NCBI GenBank assembly: GCA_963803025.1 | Contig: CAWDKZ010000017.1 | Span: forward strand, 130,151-194,150 | DNA: 64,000 nucleotides | Direction of reading: 5' to 3' | DNA from: Bog-793 sp963803025 | GTDB taxonomy: Bacteria > Actinomycetota > Acidimicrobiia > Acidimicrobiales > Bog-793 | Shown: one piece after another, positions 7,143 through 17,065 of the stretch | Layout of the letters: every line of letters starts with the position of its first letter | Position numbering within the stretch: position 1 is the first letter of the stretch | Program-made: the position numbers and the translations under genes | Notes under the pieces: generated by a model | What the model saw: only the letters and a program-made list of their open reading frames with translations | Database searches by the model: none | Told to the model about the DNA's origin: nothing

Positions 7143-9419
7143 TCAGCTCCGCAGGAGGTACTCCGCCTCGTCGTCGCCGACGAAGATCCGCAGCTCGTCG
7201 GCGAGGAGCGGGTTCCCGGCGAGGGTCGGGTCGGCGCTGACGACGGCGTCGGCCAGGTCCCGGGCGAGATCGACGAGGTCCCGGTCGCGCCGCAACGACG
7301 CCAGCTTCAGGTCGCTGCGCCCCTTCTGGCGGGCGCCGAGCACGGTGCCTTCGCCGCGCAGCTCGAGATCGATCTCGGCGAGGTAGAACCCGTCGTTCGA
7401 CTCCTCGAGCGCCTCGAGGCGCCGGTGGGCCTCAGCCGTCACATCCCGGGCGAAGAGGTAGCACCAGGCGGCGTCGCCGCCGCGCCCGACCCGGCCGCGC
7501 AGCTGGTGGAGCTGGGCGATGCCGAAGTGGTCGGCGTCCTCGACGACCATCACCGTCGCCGCCGGCACGTCGACGCCGACCTCGACGACGGTCGTCGCCA
7601 CGAGCACGTCGAGCGCGCCGGCGCGGAACGCCGCCATCACGTCCTCTCTGTCCCGCGGACGGAGCTGGCCGTGCAGGATCCCGACGCGCAGACCGCGAAG
7701 CTCGCCGGCGGTGAGCCGGGCGTACTCATCGGCGACCACGCGAGGCGGGCGGCGCTCGGCCTCGAGGACCTCGGTGTCGAAGAGCCGCCCGTCTCCGAAG
7801 TCGACCTCGAAGTACTCGTCCGGGGCGACCGGCGCGAGGCCGTCGTCGTCGACGGCATCGCTCCCGGCGGCGATCAGCGGGCAGACGACGAAGGCCTGGT
7901 GGCCCGTGGCCACCTCGGTGCGGACCCGCGACCACGCCTCGGCCTCGCCCTTGTCGTCGACGACCCAGCGGGTCGTCGCCGGCGAGCGTCCCGGCGGGAG
8001 CTCGTCGAGCACGCTGTAGTCGAGGTCGCCGTAGACGGTCATCGCGGCGGTGCGCGGGATCGGCGTCGCGGTCATCACCAACAGGTCGGGGTCGTGACCC
8101 TCGGCGCCGGCGGCCGAGCCCTTCTCCCGCAGTGCGGCGCGCTGGTCGACGCCGAAGCGGTGCTGTTCGTCGATGACGACCGCGCCGAGCGACGAGAACT
8201 CGACCTCCTCGGTGATGAGGGCGTGCGTCCCGATCAGGATGTCGACGGATCCCCGGCGCAGCGCGTCGAAGAGACGCGCCCTCGACGTCCCGGATGTGCG
8301 GCTCGTGAGCAATTCGATGGCGAGCGGCCGCTTCCCACCGAGGCGCCGGGGATCGGGCATGTCGAGCGCAGCGAGCATCGCCCGGGCAGCCAGGTGGTGC
8401 TGTTCGGCGAGGACCTCGGTCGGGACCATGAAGGCCCCCTGGAAGCCGCCCTGGACCGCGAAGAGCAGCGTCGCCAGGGCGACGACGGTCTTGCCGGCAC
8501 CGACGTCGCCCTGGAGCAGGCGGTGCATCGGCTCAGGCGAGGCGAGGTCACGGCGGATCTCGTCGAGCACGCGACGCTGCGCCGAGGTGAGCTCGAACGG
8601 GAGCGCGGCGAGGAAGTCCGCGACGAGACGGATGCCGTGCCGGCTCGCCTCGACGTCGTGGCGGATGCCACGGGCGTCGGCTGCCGCGGCCCGCTTGCGC
8701 ATGACGAGGGCGACCTGAATGCGGAAGAGCTCGTCGAAGGCGAGTCGGCGCCTGGCGAGTTCGGTCTCCGCCGTCGTCTCGGGCTCGTGAATGGCGTGGA
8801 ACGCCTCGGTGCGGCTCATGAGCCCGGAGTCGGCGCGCCGGGGTTCGCCGAGCGGGTCGGCGAACTCCCCTGCCCGCTGCAGCGCCTCGGTGACGTACTT
8901 GGCGAGCTCGATCGAGGAGATGCCCGCCCGTCCGGATTGGGGATAGATCGGCACGATCCGACGGGTCTGGCGCGCCTCGCGCGAGCCGATGACCTCGACG
9001 ACGGGGTTCGCCATCTGCAGCGCCGACCGGTAGACGTCAACCTTGCCGAACAGCGCCACCTCGCGACCCTCGGTCAGCTGCTTCGTGCGCCAGGGCTGGT
9101 TGAAGAACGTCACGCGGAGCTCGCCGGTGCCGTCGCCGACGACGACCTCGACGATGCTGCGGCGCCCCCGCAGGCGCCGCAGCGAAACGTGCTGCACCGT
9201 CGCCGAGACGACGCCGACGTCGCCGGGGACGAGCTCCCGGATCGAGACGGCGTTCGTCCGGTCGGCGTAGCGCCGCGGGTAGTGGGTGAGCAGGTCGAGG
9301 ACCGAGCAGATCCCCATGGATTCGAGCGCCGCCCGCTTGCGGTTCCCGACCCACCGCAGCTCCGAGACGGGGAGCTTCTCGAGCTGCCCGAGCTTGCGGC
9401 CCGATGGCGTCGAGCTCAC
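7143..9419 (-). CDS. recG: ATP-dependent DNA helicase RecG
   Basis: Branch-migration helicase that reverses stalled replication forks. About 758 residues. There is an N-terminal wedge/OB region (residues about 30-170), Walker A GDVGAGKTVVALA, motif II DEQH (VVIDEQHRFGVDQRA), motif III VMTATPIPRT and the C-terminal motif QLRGRVGRG. GTG 9419 is taken as the start because it forms a GTGA overlap with the stop of the upstream DAK2 gene. Longer in-frame starts lie wholly inside that gene. Confidence 0.95.
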   Translation of the reverse strand: MSSTPSGRKLGQLEKLPVSELRWVGNRKRAALESMGICSVLDLLTHYPRRYADRTNAVSIRELVPGDVGVVSATVQHVSLRRLRGRRSIVEVVVGDGTGELRVTFFNQPWRTKQLTEGREVALFGKVDVYRSALQMANPVVEVIGSREARQTRRIVPIYPQSGRAGISSIELAKYVTEALQRAGEFADPLGEPRRADSGLMSRTEAFHAIHEPETTAETELARRRLAFDELFRIQVALVMRKRAAAADARGIRHDVEASRHGIRLVADFLAALPFELTSAQRRVLDEIRRDLASPEPMHRLLQGDVGAGKTVVALATLLFAVQGGFQGAFMVPTEVLAEQHHLAARAMLAALDMPDPRRLGGKRPLAIELLTSRTSGTSRARLFDALRRGSVDILIGTHALITEEVEFSSLGAVVIDEQHRFGVDQRAALREKGSAAGAEGHDPDLLVMTATPIPRTAAMTVYGDLDYSVLDELPPGRSPATTRWVVDDKGEAEAWSRVRTEVATGHQAFVVCPLIAAGSDAVDDDGLAPVAPDEYFEVDFGDGRLFDTEVLEAERRPPRVVADEYARLTAGELRGLRVGILHGQLRPRDREDVMAAFRAGALDVLVATTVVEVGVDVPAATVMVVEDADHFGIAQLHQLRGRVGRGGDAAWCYLFARDVTAEAHRRLEALEESNDGFYLAEIDLELRGEGTVLGARQKGRSDLKLASLRRDRDLVDLARDLADAVVSADPTLAGNPLLADELRIFVGDDEAEYLLRS

Positions 9420-11170
9420 TCGATCGACACGAGGTACGGGTAGAGGGGTTGACCGCCGTGGTGCAGCTCCACCGTGACCTCGGGATGCACCGCGCGGATC
9501 CATTCGGTGACGCGTCGCGTCTCGGCGGCGGTCGAACCCTCACCCTGGACGAGGGTGATGATCTCGTGACCCGGCCCGAGCAGCACCGCGAGCAGACCGA
9601 TCGTCGCGTCGGCGAGACCCTTGCCGACGGACTCGATGCCGGCGCGGGAAAGCCCGATGAAATCTCCCACGGCGACCTTTCCCGCGGCACAGGTCGTCGC
9701 CCGCACGGCGCGGGTGACCTCGCCGGCGACGACCCGGTGGGCGGCCTCCTCCATCAGGCGGGCGTTGTCCTCACCCGACGAGGACGGGTCGTACTCGAGC
9801 AGCGCCGCGAAACCCTCCTGGACCCCGCGTGTCGGGACGACGAAGACCTTCTTGGCGGCGAGTTCCGCTGCCTGCCGGGCGACCGGGATGATATTCGAGT
9901 TGTTCGGCAGCACGACGACCTGTTGCGCCGGCGTTGACCCGATCACCTCGAGGATGTCGCGGGTCGAGGGGTTCATCGACTGGCCACCGGCGACGAGGTG
10001 TCTCGCGCCGAGCGAGTAGAAGATGCGGTGGATCCCCTCGCCTGTCCCGACGGCGACGACGGCGGTGACCGGGACCTTGTCGGCCGGGGACGGGGGCGCG
10101 ACCGGTCGGCGCGCCGCGGCTTCGCGCACCCAGCGTTCCTCCTCGACCTGTTCGGCCAGGTCGGTGACCCGGATCTCGCGCGGACGCCCGGTGTCGAGGG
10201 CCGCTTCAATCGCGGCGCCGACGTCGTCGGTGTGGATGTGGCAATTCCACAACCCGTTCCCGCCGACGACGACGATCGAGTCCCCGAGACCGGCCCACAC
10301 GTCCTTGAAGGCCGGGACGAGCTCGTCCTCGGCCGCGAGGAAGTACATCACCTCGTAGCGCGGCGACGGCCCGCCGCCGTGCTCGCGCCCAGCAGACGCC
10401 GCGGCCGCCGCCGGCACGGGCCCCGCCGAGACGAGTTGGGCGACGTCCTCGGGCAACTCGAGCGCGTCGGGCATCGGACGCCCGTCAACGACGTTGAGCA
10501 GGGCGTCGTAGAGAAGGACGAGCCCGGCGCCGCCGGCGTCGACGACCCCGGCCTCGGCGAGCACCGCGAGCAGCGTCGGCGTCGACCACAGCGCCTCGAC
10601 GGCGGCGTTGCGAGCCGCGTCGAGCACGCCGACGAGATCGGCGCGGGCAGCGACGGCGGCCCGGGCGGCCTGGGCGGCGCAGGCGGCCACGGTGAGGATC
10701 GTCCCCTCCGCCGGACGGAGCACCGCCTCACGGGCCGAACGGCTCCCGGCATCGAGCGCCACGGCGACGTCGGGCCCATCGGCACCGGCGAGCGGCGCGA
10801 ACGTCGTCGCGATCCCGCGTAACACCTGACACAGGATGACCCCAGAGTTGCCCCGTGCCCCCATCAACGAGCCGTGCGCGACCGCGCCGCAGATCTCCGC
10901 CATGTGGCCGGAGCCGCCGCGCTCGCCGTCGGCTGGGTGCTCGGCCATCTCGCGCGCGACGGCCTCCATCGTGAGGAGCATGTTGGTCCCCGTGTCGCCG
11001 TCGGGGACGGGAAAGACGTTCAGGCGGTTGAGCGTCGCCTGGTGCGCGTGGAGCGCGTCACGGAAGACGAGCATCGTGGCGACGATCTCCGGCGCCCCGA
11101 GCAACTTCGTGGCCACCGGTGTCGTCTTCCGGGTGTCGGCGCGGCCGAGCGGAAGGTCGCGTCGGCTCAT
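9416..11170 (-). CDS. DAK2-domain protein, FakA/YloV-like kinase
   Basis: A 584-residue protein with an N-terminal DhaL/DAK2 domain (NVFPVPDGDTGTNMLLTM near residues 50-67; GARGNSGVILCQVLRG) and a C-terminal DAK1/DegV-like part (VVVLPNNSNIIPVARQA). Homologues such as FakA phosphorylate fatty acids bound to a FakB carrier. No FakB is in the window, so fatty-acid kinase activity is inferred from the family. It lies directly upstream of recG and is divergent from rpmB, a common actinobacterial arrangement. Confidence 0.88.
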   Translation of the reverse strand: MSRRDLPLGRADTRKTTPVATKLLGAPEIVATMLVFRDALHAHQATLNRLNVFPVPDGDTGTNMLLTMEAVAREMAEHPADGERGGSGHMAEICGAVAHGSLMGARGNSGVILCQVLRGIATTFAPLAGADGPDVAVALDAGSRSAREAVLRPAEGTILTVAACAAQAARAAVAARADLVGVLDAARNAAVEALWSTPTLLAVLAEAGVVDAGGAGLVLLYDALLNVVDGRPMPDALELPEDVAQLVSAGPVPAAAAASAGREHGGGPSPRYEVMYFLAAEDELVPAFKDVWAGLGDSIVVVGGNGLWNCHIHTDDVGAAIEAALDTGRPREIRVTDLAEQVEEERWVREAAARRPVAPPSPADKVPVTAVVAVGTGEGIHRIFYSLGARHLVAGGQSMNPSTRDILEVIGSTPAQQVVVLPNNSNIIPVARQAAELAAKKVFVVPTRGVQEGFAALLEYDPSSSGEDNARLMEEAAHRVVAGEVTRAVRATTCAAGKVAVGDFIGLSRAGIESVGKGLADATIGLLAVLLGPGHEIITLVQGEGSTAAETRRVTEWIRAVHPEVTVELHHGGQPLYPYLVSIE

Positions 11171-11320
11171 CTGTCACCGACGCGCGCCGGGAGCCCCGCG
11201 TGCGACCTCATGGGCGAGGATGGTAACCTCACCCGCTGGTCCCCGGGCTTGTGCGCGCTTTCCGGCGCGGTCGTGCGCCCGGAGGGGATTCCGAAACCGA
11301 GTACGAGGTGGGTCGTCGTT

Positions 11321-11539
11321 GTGGCTGCGGTATGCGAGGTATGCGGGAAGTCACCGAGCTTCGGGATGAATGTCTCGCACTCGCACCGCCGGACGAAGCG
11401 CAGATGGGATCCGAACATCCAGCGCGTGCGCGTCCTCGTCGACGGCACGCCGCGCCGGCTCCACGTCTGCACGTCGTGCATCCGCGCCGGACGCGTCGTC
11501 AAGTCGACTCGCCGCAGGCGCACCGCCCTTCCCTCCTGA
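11321..11539 (+). CDS. rpmB: 50S ribosomal protein L28
   Basis: A 72-residue ribosomal protein. It begins at GTG 11321 (MAAVCEVCGKSPSFGMNVSH) with GAGGTGGG about nine bases upstream. Two cysteine pairs, CEVC and CTSC, suggest the zinc-binding form. The body is typical of L28: HRRTKRRWDPNIQRVRV and RLHVCTSCIRAGRVVK. It is divergent from the DAK2-recG operon and convergent with thiL. Confidence 0.95.
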   Translation: MAAVCEVCGKSPSFGMNVSHSHRRTKRRWDPNIQRVRVLVDGTPRRLHVCTSCIRAGRVVKSTRRRRTALPS

Positions 11540-11587
11540 CGCGCCGCAGCTCACGCGAACTGGCTGAGACGCGACCTCGTCCGCCGC

Positions 11588-12514
11588 TCAACCGAGGTGG
11601 TGCACGTAGCCGGCCGGATCCAACTTGACGCCGTTCTGGTGGAATGCGGCCCTGTCCGCCGTCGTCGTACCAACCCGGACCGGCGCCCGCAGGCCGCGGT
11701 CGGCGAACACGGCTTCCACTCGGTCCGGGTCGGGGTCGACGAAGATGAGCTCGTAGTCCTCGCCGCCCCCGAAGGCCTCTTCCCGCGACGCGCCGGACGC
11801 GATCGGAACCTCGTCGAGGAGCACGCCGACACCCGAGGCGTCAGCGAGCCGGCGCAGGTCGATCCCGAAACCGTCGGAAACATCGATCATGGCGCTCGCC
11901 CCGGCCACGGCGGCCGCGATCCCCTCGGCGAGGCGGGGCTCGGGCCGGAGGAACGCGTCGACGCACGGCGACGCGGCCGATGGATTCGCGCGCAGCTCGC
12001 GCAACCCCGCCGACGCCGCACCGAGGGGGCCGGTGACGTGGATCGTCTCGCCCGGTCTCGCCCCGCGGCGGAGAACCGGCGCGGTGCCGACCACCTCGCC
12101 GAGGATCGCCACCGAGAGGTTGAGGACCGTGGCGTCGGAGAGATCACCCCCGACCACCGGGCACCGAAAGCGCCGCGACGCCTCGAGGAGACCCCTGTAG
12201 ATCTCGGCGAGTTCGTCGATTTCGGCGCCGGCAACGGCGACGACGGCGGCACGGGGCCGTCCGGCCATCGCCGCGATGTCGCTCAGGTTCTGGACGAGAA
12301 CCCGCCAGCCGACGTCGGCGAGCGTTCCTTGGCGCCGGTCGAAGTGCACCCCCTCCGCCGCGAGGTCGGTCGCGAAGAGCACGCGCCCCGACACCGGTTC
12401 GAGAACGGCGGCGTCGTCACCGATCCAGACCTCGTCACCTGCGGGAGGGCCGACGAGACGCGTGAGAAGCTCGATCGCTTCGAGCTCGCGTGGCCTCTTC
12501 GCCGCGTCCGTCAC
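11588..12514 (-). CDS. thiL: Thiamine-monophosphate kinase
   Basis: Converts thiamine monophosphate to the diphosphate cofactor. The 308-residue PurM-like protein has GDDAAVLEP near residue 33, LSDIAAMAGRP and VVGGDLSDA for metal and nucleotide binding, and IDVSDGFGIDL in the C-terminal half. It starts at GTG 12514. It ends about 48 bp from rpmB, convergent. No other thiamine genes are nearby. Confidence 0.93.
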   Translation of the reverse strand: MTDAAKRPRELEAIELLTRLVGPPAGDEVWIGDDAAVLEPVSGRVLFATDLAAEGVHFDRRQGTLADVGWRVLVQNLSDIAAMAGRPRAAVVAVAGAEIDELAEIYRGLLEASRRFRCPVVGGDLSDATVLNLSVAILGEVVGTAPVLRRGARPGETIHVTGPLGAASAGLRELRANPSAASPCVDAFLRPEPRLAEGIAAAVAGASAMIDVSDGFGIDLRRLADASGVGVLLDEVPIASGASREEAFGGGEDYELIFVDPDPDRVEAVFADRGLRAPVRVGTTTADRAAFHQNGVKLDPAGYVHHLG

Positions 12515-12583
12515 GGACGCACCCTACCGGCGGCGGGGGCGCGGGACGGAGGCACGAAGCTCGCCGAGTCGGCTGCAGATCAT

Positions 12584-13924
12584 TCAGCTGACCCGCGCCG
12601 GCCCCGGCAGCTGGCGCCGGGTCGCCTGTCGGCGCAACGCGCCACCGAACGTTCCGTAGGAGAGGCAGGCGGCGGCGCAGGCCAGAGCGACGACGACATC
12701 ACCGAACTTCAGCGGGAAAGGGACCACGACGGCGAGCACGGCCGCGACGACCCACGTCAGCTGCAGACGTGTTTCCAGCCGGCCGAACGCCCGGCCGAGC
12801 AGCGCCGCTGGGACGTTGCGCTGCACGATCGAGTCGAGCGCGGGCTTCGCGCTCGTCGGTCCGATGCCGACGACGAAGGTCAGCATGACCTGGGCCCACA
12901 GTCCGCCGACGATCGCCGCCGCCAACGACCCGACGACGATCGACGCGAGCGCGCCGACGATGATCTGGCGCTCGGTGAGGTAACGCCTCAGGCGCGGCAC
13001 GACGATCGAGCCGATCAGGGACCCAGCAGCGCTCGCGACGATGAGGACGCCGAACCACCACGTCGCGGCGTGCTCACGGCGCAGCCCGAAAGCCAAGAAG
13101 AACTCGACGAAGCCGACTGTCGCCCGCGCGATCGACATCGCGCCGATCGCGGCAAGGACCTCCGGCGGGTACAGGGGCAGACCGAGGATGCGCCGGTACT
13201 GGCGAACCTCAGCAAAGCGCGCCGGCGTGACACGATCCGTCTCGTCGGAACGGGACTCGGCGCGCGGCGCAGAAGGGGTTGCCACGGCGACGCGATGCGA
13301 CGGCCGCGGCAACCGGAGTGACGCCGCCGTCCCTGCCAGGAACACGAGCGTGCCGAAACAGAGCGACCACTGCGGGCCGATCTTCAGGAACCCGACAGCA
13401 AGGGGTGCCGTCGTGAACCCGGCGAGCGACGCCAGCACGGCGAGCTTGGCGTTGGCGCTCGCGAGATCGTCGCCGGCAGCGGCCATCTCCGGGACGAGCG
13501 CGGCCCGCGCGACGAGGTAGAGCTTGCCGAGGACGAGCACGCCGAACGCCTCGGGGAACAAGAACAGGCTGTGGACGTCGCGTGCCATCAAGAGACAGAG
13601 CACGGCCGAACCGAGGTTCGCGATCGCGACGCTCGTTCGGCGAGCCTCGCGACCCCGGTCGAGCAGCGGGCTGAGCGCCGGCCCGACGAGCGCGAAGGGG
13701 GCGATGGTGAGCAGCAGGTAGAGAAGGACCTTGCCCTCGGCTGCGCTGGCCGAGATCGAGAAGAAGAGCGATCCCGCGAGCGACACCGTGATGCAGGTCG
13801 CGCCGGCCGCCTGGATCGTGTGAACGAGGGCGAGGCGACCGAAGGGCTGGGACTGGTCGAGCAGGCCGCGGATCGAGGCGCGGACCACCTTCGTGACCCG
13901 CGCGATCGCCCTCGGCTTGGCCAT
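12584..13924 (-). CDS. MFS-type membrane transporter, substrate unknown
   Basis: About 446 residues from ATG 13924 (MAKPRAIARVTKVV). It contains roughly ten to twelve hydrophobic segments, for example VLLYLLLTIAPFALVGPAL and GALASIVVGSLAAAIVGGLW, with the charged loop DRGREARR after the second segment, as in the major facilitator superfamily. No motif identifies a substrate. A longer frame to 14062 exists, but its N-terminus is charged and unlike a transporter. It ends 70 bp beyond the thiL start on the same strand and may be transcribed with it. Confidence 0.75.
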   Translation of the reverse strand: MAKPRAIARVTKVVRASIRGLLDQSQPFGRLALVHTIQAAGATCITVSLAGSLFFSISASAAEGKVLLYLLLTIAPFALVGPALSPLLDRGREARRTSVAIANLGSAVLCLLMARDVHSLFLFPEAFGVLVLGKLYLVARAALVPEMAAAGDDLASANAKLAVLASLAGFTTAPLAVGFLKIGPQWSLCFGTLVFLAGTAASLRLPRPSHRVAVATPSAPRAESRSDETDRVTPARFAEVRQYRRILGLPLYPPEVLAAIGAMSIARATVGFVEFFLAFGLRREHAATWWFGVLIVASAAGSLIGSIVVPRLRRYLTERQIIVGALASIVVGSLAAAIVGGLWAQVMLTFVVGIGPTSAKPALDSIVQRNVPAALLGRAFGRLETRLQLTWVVAAVLAVVVPFPLKFGDVVVALACAAACLSYGTFGGALRRQATRRQLPGPARVS

Positions 13925-14157
13925 GTGGCCATGGTAGGGGCGGGTCCGCGCCACGGGCGGGCGCTGATCGACGATACGTCGGCTGCCACACCCGCCGGGG
14001 CGATGCGCTCCTGGCAAGATCCAGCGTTCGTTCGGCCGCGAGCAAACACTTCGCCGAAGCATCGATCGGGCAATGATGCAGATCCCGACCCGATCGACCA
14101 GCGCTCAGACCTCGGCGGTGACGCGATGGCCGCGGCGGACGAAGCCACGGCCCCTCC

Positions 14158-14922
14158 CTACGCCGCCGCCTCGTGGAGGGGGGAGACGGCGAGGTAGGGG
14201 TAGTGGCGGACGCCGAGGCGCTGCAGGCGGTACTGGGCGGTCGTGCGGAGCACGCCGAGGCCGTAGGTGACGCTCCGGCGCAGGTCGATCGAGGACGAGT
14301 CCGCCGCGTACCGGGTCGGGCAGGAGAGCTCGCCGATCCGGGCGCCGGCGGCGATCGCCTGGGCGATGATCTGGTTGTCGAACACGAAGTCCTCGGAGTT
14401 GCGCTCGAAGGGCAGGGCGGCAAGGAGCTGCCGGCTGTAGGCGCGCAGCCCGGTGTGGTACTCGGAGAGCTTCTGGCGCAGGACGGCGTTCTCGACCAAG
14501 GTGAGGACGCGGTTGGCGACATACTTGTAGCGCGGCATGCCCTCGGCGACGGGGTTCTGCGCGAGGATCCGGGAGCCGAGGACGAAGTCGTACTGGCCGT
14601 AGGCGATCATCGCCGCCATCGCGGGCACGAGGCGCGGGGAGTACTGGTAGTCGGGGTGGACCATCACGACGATGTCGGCACCGAGGGCGAGCGCCAGGCG
14701 GTAGCACGACTTCTGGTTGCCGCCGTAGCCGCGCACCTCCTCGTGGCGGTGGACGGCGAGCCCGAGCGAGCGGGCGAGGCGAACCGTGTCGTCCGTGCTC
14801 GCGTCGTCGACGAGGACGAGCTCGTCGACGACCTCGCGGTCGATCTCGCCGACGGTGCGGGCCAGCGTGCCCCCGGCGTTGTAGGCGGGTAGCACGATGG
14901 CGACGCGGCGGCCGTTGAGCAC
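14158..14922 (-). CDS. Family 2 glycosyltransferase (dolichol-phosphate-mannose-synthase-like)
   Basis: A 254-residue cytoplasmic GT-A enzyme. The N-terminus reads RRVAIVLPAYNAGGTLART, followed by LVDDASTDDTV and the metal-binding MVHPDYQYSP. There are no C-terminal membrane segments. GTG 14922 is the first start before the domain. The continuing frame further upstream is antisense to the next gene and is not coding. It probably transfers a sugar to a lipid carrier for cell-envelope glycans. Its 5' end faces the membrane protein at 14929 with only 6 bp between. Confidence 0.85.
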   Translation of the reverse strand: MLNGRRVAIVLPAYNAGGTLARTVGEIDREVVDELVLVDDASTDDTVRLARSLGLAVHRHEEVRGYGGNQKSCYRLALALGADIVVMVHPDYQYSPRLVPAMAAMIAYGQYDFVLGSRILAQNPVAEGMPRYKYVANRVLTLVENAVLRQKLSEYHTGLRAYSRQLLAALPFERNSEDFVFDNQIIAQAIAAGARIGELSCPTRYAADSSSIDLRRSVTYGLGVLRTTAQYRLQRLGVRHYPYLAVSPLHEAAA

Positions 14923-14928
14923 CGGGCG

Positions 14929-16794
14929 ATGGTAACCGCCGCCGGGGCCCGGATCCTGCGGTGCTGGCGGCGTTCGTGGCGGCGGGTCGCCGAGGCGCTC
15001 GCCCTCGTCGCCTCGCCGGGCGTCGCCTACGTCGTCCTCCGCCTGCGGGGGATGGCGCCGGTGCAGCTGCCGGACCCGAGCATGCACACGACCTTCGTCG
15101 TCGACCCCCGCGACATCTTCACCCGCTACGCCGCCGTCTTCGCCCCGACCGCCCGGATGCGGGAGGCGGCCCGGGTCGGCTTCCTCGTGCCGGCGCGCAC
15201 CGCCTACCTCGCCTTCGGGGCGGTCGGGGGGTTCTTCACCCTCCGCTACCTGCTCGCCCTGGTCGCGGTCGTGCCCCTCTACGTCCTTCTTGCCCGGACC
15301 CACGGCCGCTGGGCGGGCTGGGTCGGCGTCGCCGTCGTCCTCTCGAGCCCGGTCTTCGTCACGGCCTGGGGGACGGACTACCCGGACTCGGCGGCGATCT
15401 CCTACCTCACCGGGGCGCTCTGCGCCCTCGCCCTGCCGGCGCCGCCGCGCCGCCGGCCCTTCTGGCTCGCCACAGCCGCCGGGCTTTTCACCCTCGCGGT
15501 CTGGTCCCACGGCGCCGCGGTGCCCCTCGGGGCGGCGGCCCTTCTCGCCTACGCCGTCGTGCGGGCGAGGCGCGCCCGGGACCATCTCCTCCGCGACGCC
15601 GCGACCCTCCTCGGCGCGGCGCTCCTCGTCACCGGCCTGCTCATGGTGTGCTCCGGCCTGCTCCTCGGCCAGACGAACTTCCTCACCCCGACCTGGGAGG
15701 CCGCCTTCTACCTCGCCACCCCCGCCCAGGAGGCCCTCTGGCACTCCGACAACTGGCGCTGGGTGCTCGACGACCCCTACCTCCTCGTCCCCCCGGCCGC
15801 GCTCCCCGCCTTCGCCGTCGTCTCTTCCCGGCGGGGCAGGGGCCTCGGGACCCCGCAGGCCTTCCTCGGTCTCGCCGCGCTCCTCGCCTGCGGGGTCGCG
15901 GCCGCGCTCCAGTTCGCCGGCCGGGTGCAGATGCTCGAGGTGCACTACTTCTCCTCGCTCCTCTGGTCCTTCGTCGCCGTGCTCCTCTCGCTCACCCTCG
16001 CCGAGCTCGCCGCCCCCTTCGTCGCCGCGGCGCGCCGCGCCGGGCGCTCCCGCGCCGCCTGGGCGGCGGCGCGAGGCGCCCTGCCGGCCCTCCTCGTCGT
16101 CGGCGTCGCCCTCGCCTACGAGGCGGACCCCCACGTGCCGCAGATGCGGCTCGACTCCTGGGGCTGGGCGGTCGCCGGGATCGCCGTCGGCGCGACCCTC
16201 GTCTGGCGCCTCGGCGGACTCGTAGCGCGGCACCCGTCTTTCTCGCGCCGGGCGGGTCTGTTCCGTGACGCCGGCCTCGCCGTGGCTGTCGTCCTCGCCG
16301 GGGCGCTGCTCATCCTCACGGTGGCGCCCGAGGTCAAGCAACCGCCCATGCCGAACATCGTGCCGTACCCTGTGCCGGCGTACGCGCACGCGCTCGGCGG
16401 GAGCGACTCGGCCTTGGTCGACGAGTACGAGGTCACCTGCGAGCTGCCGGGCTTCGTCGGCCACGCCGCCTACGCCGGTGAGCAACTGCTCATGTGGTGG
16501 CCCTGGGGCCAATTCGCTGAACTGACCGAGCCCGCCGGCATGTTCCACTCCAATTTCAACGCGGTCACCGGCCCCTTTCCCAACCTCATCCCCTCCGCCA
16601 AGGAGAACATCGAGGAGCGACGTCCCGCCGAAGTGCTCCTCATGAGCCTGACCGGCCTTGACTTCTCCCGGGCGGTGTGGTGGCTGACGCCTTTCGCGCC
16701 CCGCGTCGTCAAGAAGGCGGTGCTCGCCGACGGCGCGTATCACCTGCACGTCTGGCTCGTCGATCTCCGCTACCTCCGCCGAGCTTCGGGTTGA
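14929..16794 (+). CDS. Polytopic membrane protein, possible GT-C-type glycosyltransferase
   Basis: A 621-residue protein with about ten hydrophobic segments in the first 470 residues and a soluble C-terminal domain (about 480-621). An acidic motif after the first segment (TTFVVDPRDIFTRYA) and HSDNWRWVLDDPY in a later loop recall GT-C lipid-linked-sugar transferases, but no family signature is certain. ATG 14929 is 6 bp from the divergent glycosyltransferase start, so its promoter must lie inside that gene. The pairing suggests a shared envelope-glycan or glycolipid task. Function is inference. Confidence 0.65.
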   Translation: MVTAAGARILRCWRRSWRRVAEALALVASPGVAYVVLRLRGMAPVQLPDPSMHTTFVVDPRDIFTRYAAVFAPTARMREAARVGFLVPARTAYLAFGAVGGFFTLRYLLALVAVVPLYVLLARTHGRWAGWVGVAVVLSSPVFVTAWGTDYPDSAAISYLTGALCALALPAPPRRRPFWLATAAGLFTLAVWSHGAAVPLGAAALLAYAVVRARRARDHLLRDAATLLGAALLVTGLLMVCSGLLLGQTNFLTPTWEAAFYLATPAQEALWHSDNWRWVLDDPYLLVPPAALPAFAVVSSRRGRGLGTPQAFLGLAALLACGVAAALQFAGRVQMLEVHYFSSLLWSFVAVLLSLTLAELAAPFVAAARRAGRSRAAWAAARGALPALLVVGVALAYEADPHVPQMRLDSWGWAVAGIAVGATLVWRLGGLVARHPSFSRRAGLFRDAGLAVAVVLAGALLILTVAPEVKQPPMPNIVPYPVPAYAHALGGSDSALVDEYEVTCELPGFVGHAAYAGEQLLMWWPWGQFAELTEPAGMFHSNFNAVTGPFPNLIPSAKENIEERRPAEVLLMSLTGLDFSRAVWWLTPFAPRVVKKAVLADGAYHLHVWLVDLRYLRRASG

Positions 16795-17033
16795 GTCCGG
16801 CGGCCGCCGAGAACGGCAAGTGCCCTTCGGGTTGTACTTCATGGCGGGACGCGACGGCCGCGCCGCCGGCACCGAGCGCGGCGCCAGGAGAAGGACGCCG
16901 GGCGAACTGACCACTCGCGACCGCCGAGGTTGGCGCAACGGGCGGACGCCGAGATGCCGCGCACGGGTCGGCACCGGCAACGATCCGCTGCTCGGCTGCG
17001 ACGGCAGGGTCGGTGAATCGCGTTCGGGTGCTC

Positions 17034-17057
17034 GTCGCCACGGGTGTGTCCGGCGAC
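17034..17057 (-). terminator. Possible terminator hairpin after sufC
   Basis: GTCGCC (17034-17039) and GGCGAC (17052-17057) form a 6-bp GC stem with a 12-base loop, nine bases past the sufC stop on its strand. There is no T run. The rest of 16795-17065 shows no gene. Confidence 0.35.
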
Positions 17058-17065
17058 ACGATGCC

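Noticed and set aside
14158..16980. A 940-codon continuous minus-strand frame ending in the glycosyltransferase
   Set aside because: Everything above 14922 is antisense to a clear membrane-protein gene and is Arg/Gly/Glu-rich low-complexity, typical of shadow frames in GC-rich DNA.
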